DNA of 64,000 bases from Acidobacteriota bacterium. Lineage in GTDB: Bacteria > Acidobacteriota > Terriglobia > Bryobacterales > Bryobacteraceae. Under the pieces are notes generated by a model that was not told the DNA's origin, made no database searches, and was given only the letters and a program-made list of their open reading frames with translations. The position numbers and the translations under genes are program-made. The stretch spans positions 43,773 through 107,772 of the forward strand of contig JAFDVZ010000027.1 of assembly GCA_018268715.1 (NCBI GenBank). The letters are read 5' to 3'. Shown here in pieces: positions 44,299 through 54,249 of the stretch (within the stretch, counting starts at the first letter, position 1; each line of letters starts with the position of its first letter).

Positions 44299-47200
44299 GT
44301 GCGGTTGCATTGTCCCATCATCGGAAGCCTATGCCTGCTGGTCGCGGTTTGTGCGCCGGTTGTGGCGCTGGACCCAGCCAAGCCGCTCAATCACTTCCGG
44401 TACGAGGTGTGGGAGGAAGACGAGGGGTTGCCGCACTACAGCATCAACGCGATCGCGCAAGGCCGGGACGGTTATCTGTGGCTTGCCACATATTATGGCC
44501 TGGTCCGTTTTGACGGGCGCAAGTTCGTCGTTTACAACAAGTTGAACACTCCTGCGCTTGGTTCGAACCTGGTGTGGCGGGTGGAGTGCGCCGTGGACGG
44601 GACTCTTTGGGTGGGCACTAGCGCCGGCTTGGTGTCGTACCGGGATGGAGTCTTCCGGCCCGTTGCGCTGCCTGGCGTTGCTCGCCCCTCGGTGCGAGGG
44701 CTCGGCGCCCGGCGGGACGGGGAAGTTTGGGTGGGGACCGCCGAGCACGGCGCCTACGTCGTCCGCGACGGCCGCGCGGAGCCGACGGCGTTGACGCGCG
44801 GGCTGGTTCGTTCATTCTGGTTCGATCCGGACGGCGACGAGTGGATAGGCTCCAACGATGGGTTGTATCACCGTCGAGGGACGGTGATGAAACGATATAC
44901 CGTCAAGGACGGATTGCCGGACAACCGGGTGATTTCGCTCGTGGAGTCCAACGGTCTTCTGTATGTGGGCACGGCGCTGGGGCTGGTCCGCATGGACCGA
45001 GACGGCCGCATGGAGCGGGAAGCGGCATTCAACGGCCACGCCGTGTTTGCGATGGCGCGCGACCACGACGGCGGCCTGTGGATCGGGACTCTCGAGGCGG
45101 GAGTCGCGCGCTACGCGCAGAACCGCGTGGAGTTCTTCGACAATCCCCGTCGCACCTCGAGCAAGGCGATTACGGCGATCTTCGAGGATCGCGAGGGGAG
45201 CCTCTGGCTGGGAGCGAGCGGAGCCGGGCTGGGGCGTTTGCGCGATGTGCCGTTCCGCAATCTGACCACCGAGGACGGCATGCCCGGCAACCTGGTGCAG
45301 ACCGTGCTCGCGGCGCGCGACGGCTCCGTGTGGGTGGGCTATAACGGGGCGGGACTGAGCCGGCTCGATGGGGAGCAGCGGATTCTCGGAACGTGGAGTC
45401 TGGCCAACGGGCTGCCGAGCAACGACATCTGGTGCCTGGCCGAAGACCGCGACGGCGCCGTTTGGGGTGGATTCTTCGGTGGGCAAGTGGCGCGGATCAC
45501 CTCGCGAGGCGTGCGCGTCTATGGAGTTGCGGAGGGGCTTTCCGGAAAACCGGTGCTGTCGTTGATGGCCGATGGATCCGGGGCCATCTGGGCCGGAACA
45601 CTGGGCGGCGGAGTGGCGGTGCTGGCCAACGGCCGGACCCACATCTACACGCGGGCCGATGGGCTTGCGGGCAACCATGTCCGGGTGATTCGGCAGGATC
45701 GGCGAGGGCGGGTGTGGCTGGGCACCGACCAGGGCGTCACGATCTACGAAAATGGCAGGTTCCAGCCGATGTTGGGCACCGAGGCGCTCTCGGGACGGCT
45801 GATCTACAGCATCTTTGAGCAGGCCGACGGCGCGGTGTGGATCGGCGCCTTCGAGGGCGGGCTGGCCCGGTATCGTGACGGTCGCTTCGTCACCCTCGGA
45901 CCGGGTTCCGGATTCGGCCCCGAGACCGTATTCGGCATTATCGAGGACGGACGCGGGGGGGTGTGGATCAGCTCGAGCAACGGCATTTTCCGCTTCGAAT
46001 CGAGCGAGCTGAACGCCTGGGCCGACGGGCGGCCGGGCCGCGTCCGCGGGCATGCTTTCGGCGTCGCCGAGGGGATGGGCAGCCGGGAGTGTAACGGCGG
46101 ACAACCGGCGGCGACACGATCGGCGGACGGGCAGTTGTGGTTCCCCACCATGCGGGGACTGGCGGTGGTGACGCCCGATTCGTTGCCCGTGAATTCGCTC
46201 GCGCCGGCCGTGATGATCGAGGAAGTGCGCGTCGAGGGCAAACGTCACGGGGGCAATGGGACGGTCTCGCTGTCGACGGGCAATCGCAGCCTGGAGGTGG
46301 ACTACACCGCCACCAGCCTGGTCGCGCCCGCCAAGGTGCGCTTCCGCTACCGGCTGACTCCTCTCGATAGCGGATGGGTGGAGGCCGGCGCGCGGCGCAC
46401 CGCCAATTATTCGAACCTCCCGCCGGGCGACTACAGTTTCCAGGTGATCGCCGCCAATAATGACGGCGTGTGGAACCAGACGGGCGCTTCGCTCGAACTC
46501 CACGTCGAACCGCGTTTCCATGAAACCTGGACGTTTGCAGCCCTCTGCCTGGCCGTCGCGGCGGCCATCGTGTTCCTGCTGCACGGGGCGCGGACGCGGC
46601 GGCTGCGAAGGTCCAACGAAGAACTCGAGAATCGGGTGTCCGAGCGGACGGGCAGTCTGGAGCAGGCCAATCTCGAAATGTGCGGACTGGTGCAGGAACT
46701 ACGTATGGCGCGCATCCAGGCCGAGCAGGCGAGCCACGCCCGGAGCGACTTCGTCGCCAACGTGAGCCACGAAATCCGGACGCCCATGAGCGGCATCCTG
46801 GGTCTGCTTGACCTGGCGCTGGACACCGAACTCACCCCGGCGCAGCGCGAATATCTAGAACTGACCGGCGAATCCGCCCGCGGGCTGCTTCAGGTGCTGA
46901 ACGACGTGCTCGATTTTTCCAAGATCGACGCGGGACACCTGGCCATAGAGTCCGAGCCCTTCGACCTGCGCGGCACCATCGAGCGTTCCGTGGAGATTCT
47001 TGCGCCACGGGTCGCCGAGAAGGGGCTCGAATTGTCGTGCTCGATCAGTTCCGCGTTGCCGGCTCAGGTGGTGGGCGATGCCGGACGATTGCGGCAGATT
47101 CTGCTGAACCTGGTGGGCAACGCCATCAAGTTCACCCAGCAGGGATGGGTGCGGGTGGAGGCGGAACTGGACAGCCAGACGGCGACGGAGGCGACGGTGC

Positions 47201-47907
47201 GTTGCCGCGTGAAAGACAGCGGCGTGGGCGTGCCAAAGGACAAGCAGGCGGTGATCTTCGAACCGTTCCGGCAAGCCGACAACTCGACCACCCGGAAGTA
47301 TGGCGGCACCGGGCTGGGGCTCGCCATCAGTTCCCGGCTGGCCAAGGCGATGGGCGGCCGCCTGTCGGTTGAAAGCGAGCCGGGCAAGGGCAGTTGTTTC
47401 GAGTTCACGATTGTGGTGAAGGCGGTCGCGTCGAAGCCGGCGCCACAGGCTCCGGAAACCGCGCCGGACCCCATCGCCGCGCTACTGCCTCTGTCGATCC
47501 TGCTGGCCGAGGACAATCGCATCAACCAGAAAGTCGCCGCCACGCTGCTCCGGCGCCGGGGCTGTTCGGTGGATGTGGTGGACAACGGTGTGTTGGCGGT
47601 GGAGAGGGTGGCCGAACACCGCTACGACCTGGTTTTCATGGACGTGCAGATGCCCGCCATGGATGGACTCGAAGCCGCCGCGGCGATCCGCGAACGGGAA
47701 CAGTCGGCGGGTGGCCACGTGCCCATCGTGGCGCTGACGGCGCACGCCATGGCGGGGGACGCGGCGCGCTGCAAGGCGGCGGGCATGGATGATTACCTGA
47801 CCAAACCGATCAACCCGGCTCGGTTGGATGAATTACTGGAGCGCGTGTGGCGCGAATCAGCCGCCCACCGCGAGAGCGGCGGGGGCAGTGGACTGGCGCA
47901 GTCGTAG
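44299..47907 (+). CDS. Two-component-propeller hybrid sensor histidine kinase
   Basis: The 1202-residue protein starts at the GTG at 44299. It has a signal/anchor (1-24) and then many two-component-propeller repeats (about 35-640, units such as '[13 protein letters not shown]' and '[12 protein letters not shown]'). A Y_Y_Y beta domain (about 655-730) and one transmembrane helix (about 740-757) follow. The cytosolic part has HisKA with phospho-His824 (VSHEIRTPM), HATPase, and a C-terminal receiver with Asp1115 ([11 protein letters not shown]). It lacks the AraC output of classical hybrid two-component systems, so it should signal through another protein. It probably senses a periplasmic carbohydrate. 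Its 3' end overlaps the convergent LacI-type gene by 51 bp. Confidence 0.92.
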   Translation: MRLHCPIIGSLCLLVAVCAPVVALDPAKPLNHFRYEVWEEDEGLPHYSINAIAQGRDGYLWLATYYGLVRFDGRKFVVYNKLNTPALGSNLVWRVECAVDGTLWVGTSAGLVSYRDGVFRPVALPGVARPSVRGLGARRDGEVWVGTAEHGAYVVRDGRAEPTALTRGLVRSFWFDPDGDEWIGSNDGLYHRRGTVMKRYTVKDGLPDNRVISLVESNGLLYVGTALGLVRMDRDGRMEREAAFNGHAVFAMARDHDGGLWIGTLEAGVARYAQNRVEFFDNPRRTSSKAITAIFEDREGSLWLGASGAGLGRLRDVPFRNLTTEDGMPGNLVQTVLAARDGSVWVGYNGAGLSRLDGEQRILGTWSLANGLPSNDIWCLAEDRDGAVWGGFFGGQVARITSRGVRVYGVAEGLSGKPVLSLMADGSGAIWAGTLGGGVAVLANGRTHIYTRADGLAGNHVRVIRQDRRGRVWLGTDQGVTIYENGRFQPMLGTEALSGRLIYSIFEQADGAVWIGAFEGGLARYRDGRFVTLGPGSGFGPETVFGIIEDGRGGVWISSSNGIFRFESSELNAWADGRPGRVRGHAFGVAEGMGSRECNGGQPAATRSADGQLWFPTMRGLAVVTPDSLPVNSLAPAVMIEEVRVEGKRHGGNGTVSLSTGNRSLEVDYTATSLVAPAKVRFRYRLTPLDSGWVEAGARRTANYSNLPPGDYSFQVIAANNDGVWNQTGASLELHVEPRFHETWTFAALCLAVAAAIVFLLHGARTRRLRRSNEELENRVSERTGSLEQANLEMCGLVQELRMARIQAEQASHARSDFVANVSHEIRTPMSGILGLLDLALDTELTPAQREYLELTGESARGLLQVLNDVLDFSKIDAGHLAIESEPFDLRGTIERSVEILAPRVAEKGLELSCSISSALPAQVVGDAGRLRQILLNLVGNAIKFTQQGWVRVEAELDSQTATEATVRCRVKDSGVGVPKDKQAVIFEPFRQADNSTTRKYGGTGLGLAISSRLAKAMGGRLSVESEPGKGSCFEFTIVVKAVASKPAPQAPETAPDPIAALLPLSILLAEDNRINQKVAATLLRRRGCSVDVVDNGVLAVERVAEHRYDLVFMDVQMPAMDGLEAAAAIREREQSAGGHVPIVALTAHAMAGDAARCKAAGMDDYLTKPINPARLDELLERVWRESAAHRESGGGSGLAQS

Positions 47908-48876
47908 CTCGGTGTCGAGGTGCAGATTGACGTGTGTTGTGTCGGGACGCATCAGGCGGTGGATCAGCGTCTCGGCGCCACGGAAGCCGAGTTCGTAAGC
48001 CGGCTGCGCCACGCAGGTCAACTCCGGCCGCACCGATTGCGAGAACACCGGGTCGTCGAAGGTCACAATCGAGACGTCTTCGGGGCAGCGCAGGTCGAAC
48101 TCGTTGAGCGCCTTCAATAGCCCCAGCGTCATCATGGCGTTCGAGGTGAACACGGCCGTGGGACGCCCGTGCTTGAGCAGCGGAAGACTGGCGGCGTAGC
48201 CCACCTCGGCGCGGAAAGCGCCGTTGCCGATCAGGTTCTCATCCTCGGGGATTCCTGCCGCGCGCAACGCCTGCCGGTAGCCTTCGAGTCGGTCGCAGGC
48301 CACCTGCACACTGAGCGGACCGGTGAGGATGCCGATGCGGCGGTGCCCTTGGGCGATCAAATGCTCGACGCCCTTGCGCGCGCCCGCCACGTTGTCCACC
48401 GACAGACAATCGACAGGAATCGATTCAATCACACGGTCCAGACAGACCACCGGGATGCCCGCGTCGATGGTCCCCTGAATGTGCGAGAGATCGCCGTCCG
48501 TGGTGGCGGCCACTAGCAGGATGCCGTCGACGCGGCGGGCCCGCAGGGCGGACAACACCTGCTTCTCGCGCTCCGGCTGGTCGTCGGAGTTGAAGGTGAT
48601 CAGCATGTAGTTGTGCTTCCATGCCGCGTCCTCGGCTCCCCGCACCACCAGCGGAAAGAACGCGTTGGTGATGTCGCTCACCACCATGCCGAGCATCTTC
48701 GTCTGTCGAATCTTGAGGCTTCGCGCGACGTGATTGGGATGGTAATCCAGGTCCTGAATCACGCGGAGCACGCGTTCCTTGAGGCGTTCACTCACCGGGA
48801 CGGCTCCGCTCAACACGTTTGACACGGTGCCGACCGACACGCGCGCCCGGCGCGCCACTTCCTTAATGGTCGCCAT
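47857..48876 (-). CDS. LacI-family transcriptional regulator
   Basis: I start at the ATG at 48876 ([23 protein letters not shown] begins the HTH); an earlier start at 48894 would add six residues unlike the family. The 339-residue protein has the LacI helix-turn-helix at about 2-50 and a periplasmic-binding-protein-like effector domain from about 60, with '[12 protein letters not shown]' type wording. Its target is unknown. Candidates are itself, the MFS gene 57 bp away on the other strand, or a sugar locus elsewhere. The 3' end lies within the last 51 bases of the hybrid kinase gene on the opposite strand. Confidence 0.92.
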   Translation of the reverse strand: MATIKEVARRARVSVGTVSNVLSGAVPVSERLKERVLRVIQDLDYHPNHVARSLKIRQTKMLGMVVSDITNAFFPLVVRGAEDAAWKHNYMLITFNSDDQPEREKQVLSALRARRVDGILLVAATTDGDLSHIQGTIDAGIPVVCLDRVIESIPVDCLSVDNVAGARKGVEHLIAQGHRRIGILTGPLSVQVACDRLEGYRQALRAAGIPEDENLIGNGAFRAEVGYAASLPLLKHGRPTAVFTSNAMMTLGLLKALNEFDLRCPEDVSIVTFDDPVFSQSVRPELTCVAQPAYELGFRGAETLIHRLMRPDTTHVNLHLDTELRLRQSTAPAALAVGG

Positions 48877-48933
48877 GCAATAGCAACATATCACTGTTTA
48901 CGGTCAAGGTCATCGGATTCCGGACGTTGTAGG

Positions 48934-50205
48934 ATGAAATTATTGAACGCGCCGGCCGCTAGTTCCCCACGCCGCCCGTCTTCCGCGCTGGCTCCCCTGT
49001 CGACTCCGATCTTCCGGCGGGTGTGGATCGCCGCGATGGCGTCGAATCTCGGCAGTTGGATGCAGAATGTGGCGGCCGCCTGGATGATGGCCACGTTGTC
49101 GACCTCGCCGCGGTTGATCGCGCTGGTGCAGACGGCGACAACGCTGCCGGTCTTCCTGCTGGCCGTGCCCGCGGGTGCGATCGCCGATCTGGCGGACCGA
49201 AGGAAGCTGCTGCTGGCGACGCAAGCCTGGATGCTCGGCGCCGCGGCCGCGCTGGGAGCGGTGACGCTGGCCGGCGCCGCCCGTCCGGCGACGCTGCTGT
49301 TGCTGACGTTCGCGCTGGGATTGGGCGGGGCGATGAACGCCCCCGCATGGCAGTCGACGGTGCCCCAACTGGTTCCCCGGGATCAACTGGCGGCGGCCAT
49401 CGCGCTCAATTCGATGCAGTTCAACATCGCGCGGGCGGTGGGGCCGGCGCTCGGGGGACTGGCGATTTCCATCTGGAATCCAGGCGTGGCATTTCTGTTA
49501 AATGCCTTATCATTTCTCGGCGTTCTTTTTGTGTTGTGGAGTTGGAGGGGCGATGCGGGTCGCAATGACGAGCGCGGCGAAAGCGTGGCCGAGGCCATGC
49601 GCGCGGGCTTCCGCTATGTCCGGCGAGCACCGGCCATGCACGCTGTGATGGCCCGCACGGTGACGTTCGTTCTGGGCGCGAGCGCGCTGTGGGCGCTGCT
49701 GCCGGTGGTGGCCAAGCACGAGATCGGCAGCGGATCGGGGGGCTATGGCGTCCTTCTAGGGTGTTTGGGCGCCGGTTCGGTGGGCGCCACCACCGTGTTT
49801 GCGCGCTGGCGGCGCCTCTACTCCGCCGACCGAATCACGGTGGCGGGGGCGTTGCTGTTTGCCGCCGCCACGTTCGGCCTGGGATATCTGAGCGATTTTC
49901 GGGCCTTGGCGGCGGCGATGGTGGCGGGCGGCTTCGCCTGGCTCAGTACGATGGCGAGCTTCAATGTATCGGCGCAGACCGCGCTGCCCGATTGGGTGCG
50001 CGCCCGCGCGCTATCCTTCTACCTCCTGAGTTTTCAGGGCTCGCTCGCCATCGGCAGTTGGATGTGGGGCGAGGTGGCGTCCCGGGCCGGGACGCGTGTG
50101 ACCCTGCTTGCCGCGTCGGCTTCGCTGGTGGCGGGAACGGCGGCGGCCCGGCGCTGGCGGCTGGCCGAAACTTGCGAACTTGAAGAGGCCCGGCTCAGGG
50201 CCTAA
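48934..50205 (+). CDS. MFS exporter, EntS/MFS_3-like
   Basis: The 423-residue protein has about twelve helices with 'TPIFRRVWIAAMASNLGSWMQ' at the N-terminus (about 25-45). 'GAIADLADRRKLLL' is the loop 2-3 motif. It matches the MFS_3 group that includes the enterobactin exporter EntS and other efflux carriers. The substrate is unknown, and the gene is a single-copy stand-alone facing the LacI gene. The ATG has no strong Shine-Dalgarno sequence, but TAGGATG lies just before it. Confidence 0.85.
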   Translation: MKLLNAPAASSPRRPSSALAPLSTPIFRRVWIAAMASNLGSWMQNVAAAWMMATLSTSPRLIALVQTATTLPVFLLAVPAGAIADLADRRKLLLATQAWMLGAAAALGAVTLAGAARPATLLLLTFALGLGGAMNAPAWQSTVPQLVPRDQLAAAIALNSMQFNIARAVGPALGGLAISIWNPGVAFLLNALSFLGVLFVLWSWRGDAGRNDERGESVAEAMRAGFRYVRRAPAMHAVMARTVTFVLGASALWALLPVVAKHEIGSGSGGYGVLLGCLGAGSVGATTVFARWRRLYSADRITVAGALLFAAATFGLGYLSDFRALAAAMVAGGFAWLSTMASFNVSAQTALPDWVRARALSFYLLSFQGSLAIGSWMWGEVASRAGTRVTLLAASASLVAGTAAARRWRLAETCELEEARLRA

Positions 50206-50352
50206 CAGGCGCCACGGGTTCGTTGGCGCCGGATCACCCGTTAGATGAGAGGCCTCGGCCGTTTGGTTGGGCGAAAACCCCCACCGCCGAATCACAATTA
50301 TTCAGCAACGAATTGCTTTCCGAGACGTCCATTATAGTGGAGCGTTTTGAAT

Positions 50353-50511
50353 ATGAAAGACGGCGGTTTTATCGTCCTGACCTTCGTCCGCGGGCCCGAG
50401 ACCTCAACAGAGGTCATGGAGGACGTCGACGAGTACCGCAGTTACACGCTCAAGTACATCCTGAACGAAACTGAGGCGGTGTGTCGCCTTCAGTTCTACC
50501 ATTCACGGTAG
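50353..50511 (+). CDS. Possible small gene, 52 codons
   Basis: The frame from ATG 50353 to TAG 50509-50511 encodes MKDGGFIVLTFVRG... ending QFYHSR, with a charged, mostly beta-like pattern. Third positions are strongly G/C as in neighbouring genes, which supports coding. GGAG lies about 11 bases upstream, a little far. It is too short for family recognition and I assign no function. It sits alone between the MFS exporter and the Fe-S reductase gene. Confidence 0.5.
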   Translation: MKDGGFIVLTFVRGPETSTEVMEDVDEYRSYTLKYILNETEAVCRLQFYHSR

Positions 50512-50575
50512 GCGTTCAGATCCCGCGCGCCGGACGGCGCTTCACCCTCTCCTGAATCGATTCGAAGTTCGGTCG

Positions 50576-50596
50576 GCGCCGGCATGACGCCGGCGC
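50576..50596. repeat. Perfect 8-bp GC hairpin
   Basis: GCGCCGGC-ATGAC-GCCGGCGC is a perfect inverted repeat 65 bases after the small gene and 30 bases before the Fe-S reductase ATG. It has no T-run and may be a transcript-stability element or a terminator-like stem. Confidence 0.5.
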
Positions 50597-50626
50597 ATCC
50601 TCGTGGTACGCTAATGCCGAACTCTT

Positions 50627-52498
50627 ATGCTTCATCTCTCGGCAATCGAAATGGCGCTCGCCGCTATTTTCATGGCGTCATCGGGCGCGTTATTCTTCAT
50701 GCGTTTTCGACGCGTGCTCGAGAACATTTCGAAGGCGAAGCTCGAACCGGGCTATAAGATCGATCCGCTGGGCCCTCGCGTGCGGACTTTCCTGTGGGAA
50801 GTGGCGCTCCAGGGAAAAGTGATTCGCCAGCGGCCCATTCCCGGTCTTGCGCACGCTTTCGTGTTCTGGGGATTCTGCGCGTTCGCTCTCATCACTCTTA
50901 ACCACTTCGCGGAGGGGTTCGGGTTTCCGTTCCTATCGCGCGACGGTTTGTTCGGACGCTTCTACTATTACCTGGCGGCGCTGTTTGGCGTGGCGGTGGC
51001 GGTCTCCATCGCGGGACTCGCTTTCCGGCGCTTCGTGGTTCGTCCCGAATGGCTCGGCGATAAGCTCTCCTACGAATCGGGATTCATCGCGTTCCTCATC
51101 TTTGCGCTGATGGTCACCTACCTGGCGACGTTCTGGGTTTCCGAGGAAGGGCTCGGAGGGCGGTTGCTGTGGTGGTCGCATACGCTGGCCCTACTGATCT
51201 TCCTGCCGCTGATTCCGCACACGAAACACCTGCACCTGGTGCTCAGTCCCCTAACGGTGTTTTTGAAGCGTCCTGGGTTCAGCCAAATTCCGCCGCTCGA
51301 GGGCGACGAGGATTTCGGCCTCGATACGGGCAAGGACATTACTAAGCCTGTGACGTTGCAGGCGTACTCCTGCGTCGAGTGTGGACGGTGCACCGAACAC
51401 TGTCCGGCCAACCTGACCGGGAAAATCCTTAATCCGAAGCAGATCGCGCTCGGCATGCGCGGGTATTTGAATGAGTTCGGGCCGGGCGCCGAAGAGCCTT
51501 TGCTCGGCAAGCACCTGGCCATGGAAGCGGCGTTTCAGTGCACCACCTGCGGAGCCTGCGAGTATCAGTGCCCGGTGGGCGTCCAGCACCTGCCGATGAT
51601 TATTGGACTACGGCGGGGCGCGGTGAACACCGGCAAGTGGGAGGACGACTACGGCACCAAGGCCTTCCTGAACCTGGAACGTAATGGAAATGCGCTCGGC
51701 TTCTCCGCTAGCGAACGCGACAAGTTCATTCAGAAGCAGGGATTTCCAATCTTCGACGGCAGTCAGGAGTATTGCCTGTGGATGGGGTGCATGGGGTCGT
51801 ATGACCCACGTGGGCGCGAAATCATCACCGCCTTCACCAAGGTGATGACCCACCTGGGGGTCTCCTACGGCGTGCTTAAGAAAGAGAAGTGCACCGGTGA
51901 CCCGGCGCGCCGCCTGGGCAACGATCTGGTGTTTCAATCTCTCGCCGAATTCAATCTGGAGAACCTGGAGAAGAATAAGGTGAAGAAGATGGTGGCCATC
52001 TGCCCCCACTGTGTGCGGACTATCTCGACGGACTGGAAGGAGTTCGGCGAGGCGCCCCCGATTGAGCATCACAGCGAGTTTCTGGCCCGATTTGGCGCGA
52101 AACTGCCCGCAAACGGCGCCGTTTCGTCGAAGATTGTGTTCCACGATCCCTGTTATCTGGGCCGTTACCGGGGTTCCTACGATCCGCCGCGTCAGGTGGC
52201 GTCCCGTTTTGGAACGTTAGTCGAGGCCGAACGCTCGCGGGAGCGAAGCATGTGTTGCGGCGCGGGCGGCGGATTAGCCTTCCTTGGCGAAGAAAAGGGC
52301 AAGCGCGTCAGCGTGGAGCGGGCCGAGCAACTGGCGTCCACGGGGGCTTCCATTGTGGGAGCGGCTTGTCCATTCTGCAACACGATGTTCCGCGACGCAC
52401 TGGCCACCGTGTCTGGTGAGCCACCCAAACTGCTGGACATTGCGCAAATTGCCGCAGCCGCTATCGAGGGGAACGATGCTGAGTTGTTGAATAAATGA
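50627..52498 (+). CDS. Membrane-anchored (Fe-S)-binding oxidoreductase, HdrD/GlpC-like
   Basis: The 623-residue protein has about five transmembrane helices in residues 1-215 (nitrate-reductase-gamma-like cytochrome region, first helix near 5-25). Two [4Fe-4S] ferredoxin-type motifs follow: CVECGRCTEHCP near 248 and CTTCGACEYQCP near 306. Two cysteine-rich CCG domains come last (CLWMGC, CPHC, CCGAGGG). This arrangement is common in respiratory oxidoreductases that pass electrons between quinone and soluble carriers such as electron transfer flavoprotein. No partner gene is adjacent. The donor is unknown. Confidence 0.85.
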   Translation: MLHLSAIEMALAAIFMASSGALFFMRFRRVLENISKAKLEPGYKIDPLGPRVRTFLWEVALQGKVIRQRPIPGLAHAFVFWGFCAFALITLNHFAEGFGFPFLSRDGLFGRFYYYLAALFGVAVAVSIAGLAFRRFVVRPEWLGDKLSYESGFIAFLIFALMVTYLATFWVSEEGLGGRLLWWSHTLALLIFLPLIPHTKHLHLVLSPLTVFLKRPGFSQIPPLEGDEDFGLDTGKDITKPVTLQAYSCVECGRCTEHCPANLTGKILNPKQIALGMRGYLNEFGPGAEEPLLGKHLAMEAAFQCTTCGACEYQCPVGVQHLPMIIGLRRGAVNTGKWEDDYGTKAFLNLERNGNALGFSASERDKFIQKQGFPIFDGSQEYCLWMGCMGSYDPRGREIITAFTKVMTHLGVSYGVLKKEKCTGDPARRLGNDLVFQSLAEFNLENLEKNKVKKMVAICPHCVRTISTDWKEFGEAPPIEHHSEFLARFGAKLPANGAVSSKIVFHDPCYLGRYRGSYDPPRQVASRFGTLVEAERSRERSMCCGAGGGLAFLGEEKGKRVSVERAEQLASTGASIVGAACPFCNTMFRDALATVSGEPPKLLDIAQIAAAAIEGNDAELLNK

Positions 52499-52630
52499 AC
52501 AGCTGTTGGGATTTATATGTAATGCATCTTACGTTATCAAGGACTTAGGCGACTTGGCGCCCCGACGGCCCTTCTGGCGCTCCGATTGCAGACGTAGGGG
52601 TGTGAATCTCCGAGGAGGTTCCACCCCCCA

Positions 52631-53002
52631 ATGTCTTTGGTTCAACTGCTGCTACAGACCGAGAGTTACGCGAGGGACTTAACCGCGTTGCTCAACCGCG
52701 AGGGGTGCAACGTGGTGCGCGCGACGGCCCCGGATTATTCCCGACCCGGGCCCATCGTGGCGGACAGACGAGCCCTGGAGCGGTTTCCCGAACTGCTCGA
52801 GCATCCGGACCGGGTGGTCCTGATCGCTCCCAACGACCCGAATTATCTGTCTCTTCTCTGGCGCCACAATGTGCGCTCAGTAGTCTTTGACACCGACTCT
52901 CCGTCCACTGTCATGCTGGCCATTTTGGGCATGGCGATCGGGCAGGGCGTCCCGGCCATGCGGCCGCATAAGAGCAACCTCGTCGTGCTCAGTTCGCGCT
53001 AA
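52631..53002 (+). CDS. Small receiver-like protein of unknown function
   Basis: The 123-residue protein is preceded by GAGGAGG at a spacing of about 11 bases. It has the alternating alpha/beta layout of a CheY-like receiver ('SLVQLLLQTESYARDLTALL', then 'VVLIAPNDPNYLSLLW'). The conserved acidic pair and the clear phospho-acceptor Asp motif are not evident, so it would be a pseudo-receiver if related. It has no signal peptide. It converges on the phosphatase gene with 11 bp between stops. The function is unknown. Confidence 0.68.
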   Translation: MSLVQLLLQTESYARDLTALLNREGCNVVRATAPDYSRPGPIVADRRALERFPELLEHPDRVVLIAPNDPNYLSLLWRHNVRSVVFDTDSPSTVMLAILGMAIGQGVPAMRPHKSNLVVLSSR

Positions 53003-53013
53003 CACCGCCCCTG

Positions 53014-53667
53014 TCAGCGGCGGCTCAAGACGAAGTCAGTCAATTCCTCCATCCGGTTCACCAGGACGTCGGGCGGATCTGTCTTCAGGCTGTCCGGCTG
53101 TAAGCCCCAGGTGACGCCGCAGGCCGCGATGCCCGCGTTCCGCGCCGTCCGGATGTCAACCGAACTGTCGCCGATCATCAGCGTCGACTCCGGGGCGATG
53201 CCGCCAGCCTCGCGGCGAAGGGTCTCGACGCCGATCGGATCCGGCTTCTTACGGTCGAAGCTGTTGCCGCCGTACACCTGGAAGAAGTGGCTCCCCACGC
53301 CCAGCCCGGACACGAGCGCGCGGCTGAACCGCACCGGTTTGTTGGTCAGCACCGCCATGCGCAAGCCGGCGTCGCGCAGCGTGTCGAGCCCTTGGCGGAC
53401 GCCGGGATAAAGGACAGTGTTGTCCATCATGTGGTCGAAGTAGTATTCGAGGAACCAGGCGAGGGCGCGCTCCACGTCGGCTTCGGATGCGTCCGGGCCC
53501 ATGGCGCGCCGCACCAGCACCGGCGCTCCGTTGCCCACCCAGGACGCCGCCACTTCGCCGTCCACCGGGGCAAGCCCCATATGCACACGCGTCGCGTTGA
53601 CGGCGTTCGCCAGGTCCTTTTTCGAATCGATCAATGTGCCGTCGAGGTCAAAAATCAGAAGGTCCAT
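53014..53667 (-). CDS. gph: HAD-superfamily phosphoglycolate phosphatase-like
   Basis: The 217-residue protein begins LLIFDLDGTLIDSK, with the nucleophile Asp in FDLDGT (motif I). It shows motif II Thr in 'LTNKPVRF' and the GDSSVDI motif IV with paired aspartates near 167. Phosphoglycolate phosphatases hydrolyse 2-phosphoglycolate formed by DNA repair or oxygenase action. Assignment to Gph rather than another HAD subgroup is moderate. It is followed by the CvpA gene on the same strand. Confidence 0.85.
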   Translation of the reverse strand: MDLLIFDLDGTLIDSKKDLANAVNATRVHMGLAPVDGEVAASWVGNGAPVLVRRAMGPDASEADVERALAWFLEYYFDHMMDNTVLYPGVRQGLDTLRDAGLRMAVLTNKPVRFSRALVSGLGVGSHFFQVYGGNSFDRKKPDPIGVETLRREAGGIAPESTLMIGDSSVDIRTARNAGIAACGVTWGLQPDSLKTDPPDVLVNRMEELTDFVLSRR

Positions 53668-53679
53668 GAAGAAGGAGAA

Positions 53680-54249
53680 TCAATAGCTCTCTTTCTTCAG
53701 TTTCTCCTGTTTGGCGTCGGATTTCACATTGTCCCAGGTCTCGCGGAGCTTGGCCAGGCTCTTGTGGTAGCTATCCTTCAGCTCACGGGGGCTTAAGGCG
53801 GCGAACACATTGCCGGCCGTGCCCACGTAGGGCATCACTTTGGAGCGCACGATGAAGGCGGGCGGAGGGCTCGGCGCGAAGGCGGTGATGACGGTCACCA
53901 CCGCGACGGCGAGAATCGCCCCGCGCACCAGTCCGAACGCCGCGCCCAGCAGGCGGTCGAGCCAGGACAGCCCCACCCACTTGAAGACCGTCGAGAGGAG
54001 CCTCGCGAGCAATCCGCCGGACACAACCACCACCGCGAACACGATGAAGAATCCAAGCAGATTCGACGCCGCCGGCGAGCGCAGGTACTCTTCGAGCAGC
54101 GAGCCGGGGATGCGATAGAACCAGAATCCGCAGAAAATGCCGATGATGGTGGCGGCAAAGCCGATGGTGACCCGTGCGAAGCCCGCGCGGAACCCGGCGA
54201 GCACCGAAAATCCGACGATGAACAGCAGCAGGAAGTCGAGAAAGTTCAC
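53680..54249 (-). CDS. CvpA-family membrane protein
   Basis: The 189-residue protein has four hydrophobic helices: about 4-24, 30-48, 65-85 and 100-122. The pattern 'LDFLLLFIVGFSVLAGF' at the N-terminus is typical of CvpA/colicin V production proteins. The C-terminus is lysine-rich and soluble. It overlaps the purC stop by 4 bp; in many bacteria cvpA lies next to purine genes. The role is in inner-membrane physiology and is not well defined. Confidence 0.85.
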   Translation of the reverse strand: MNFLDFLLLFIVGFSVLAGFRAGFARVTIGFAATIIGIFCGFWFYRIPGSLLEEYLRSPAASNLLGFFIVFAVVVVSGGLLARLLSTVFKWVGLSWLDRLLGAAFGLVRGAILAVAVVTVITAFAPSPPPAFIVRSKVMPYVGTAGNVFAALSPRELKDSYHKSLAKLRETWDNVKSDAKQEKLKKESY

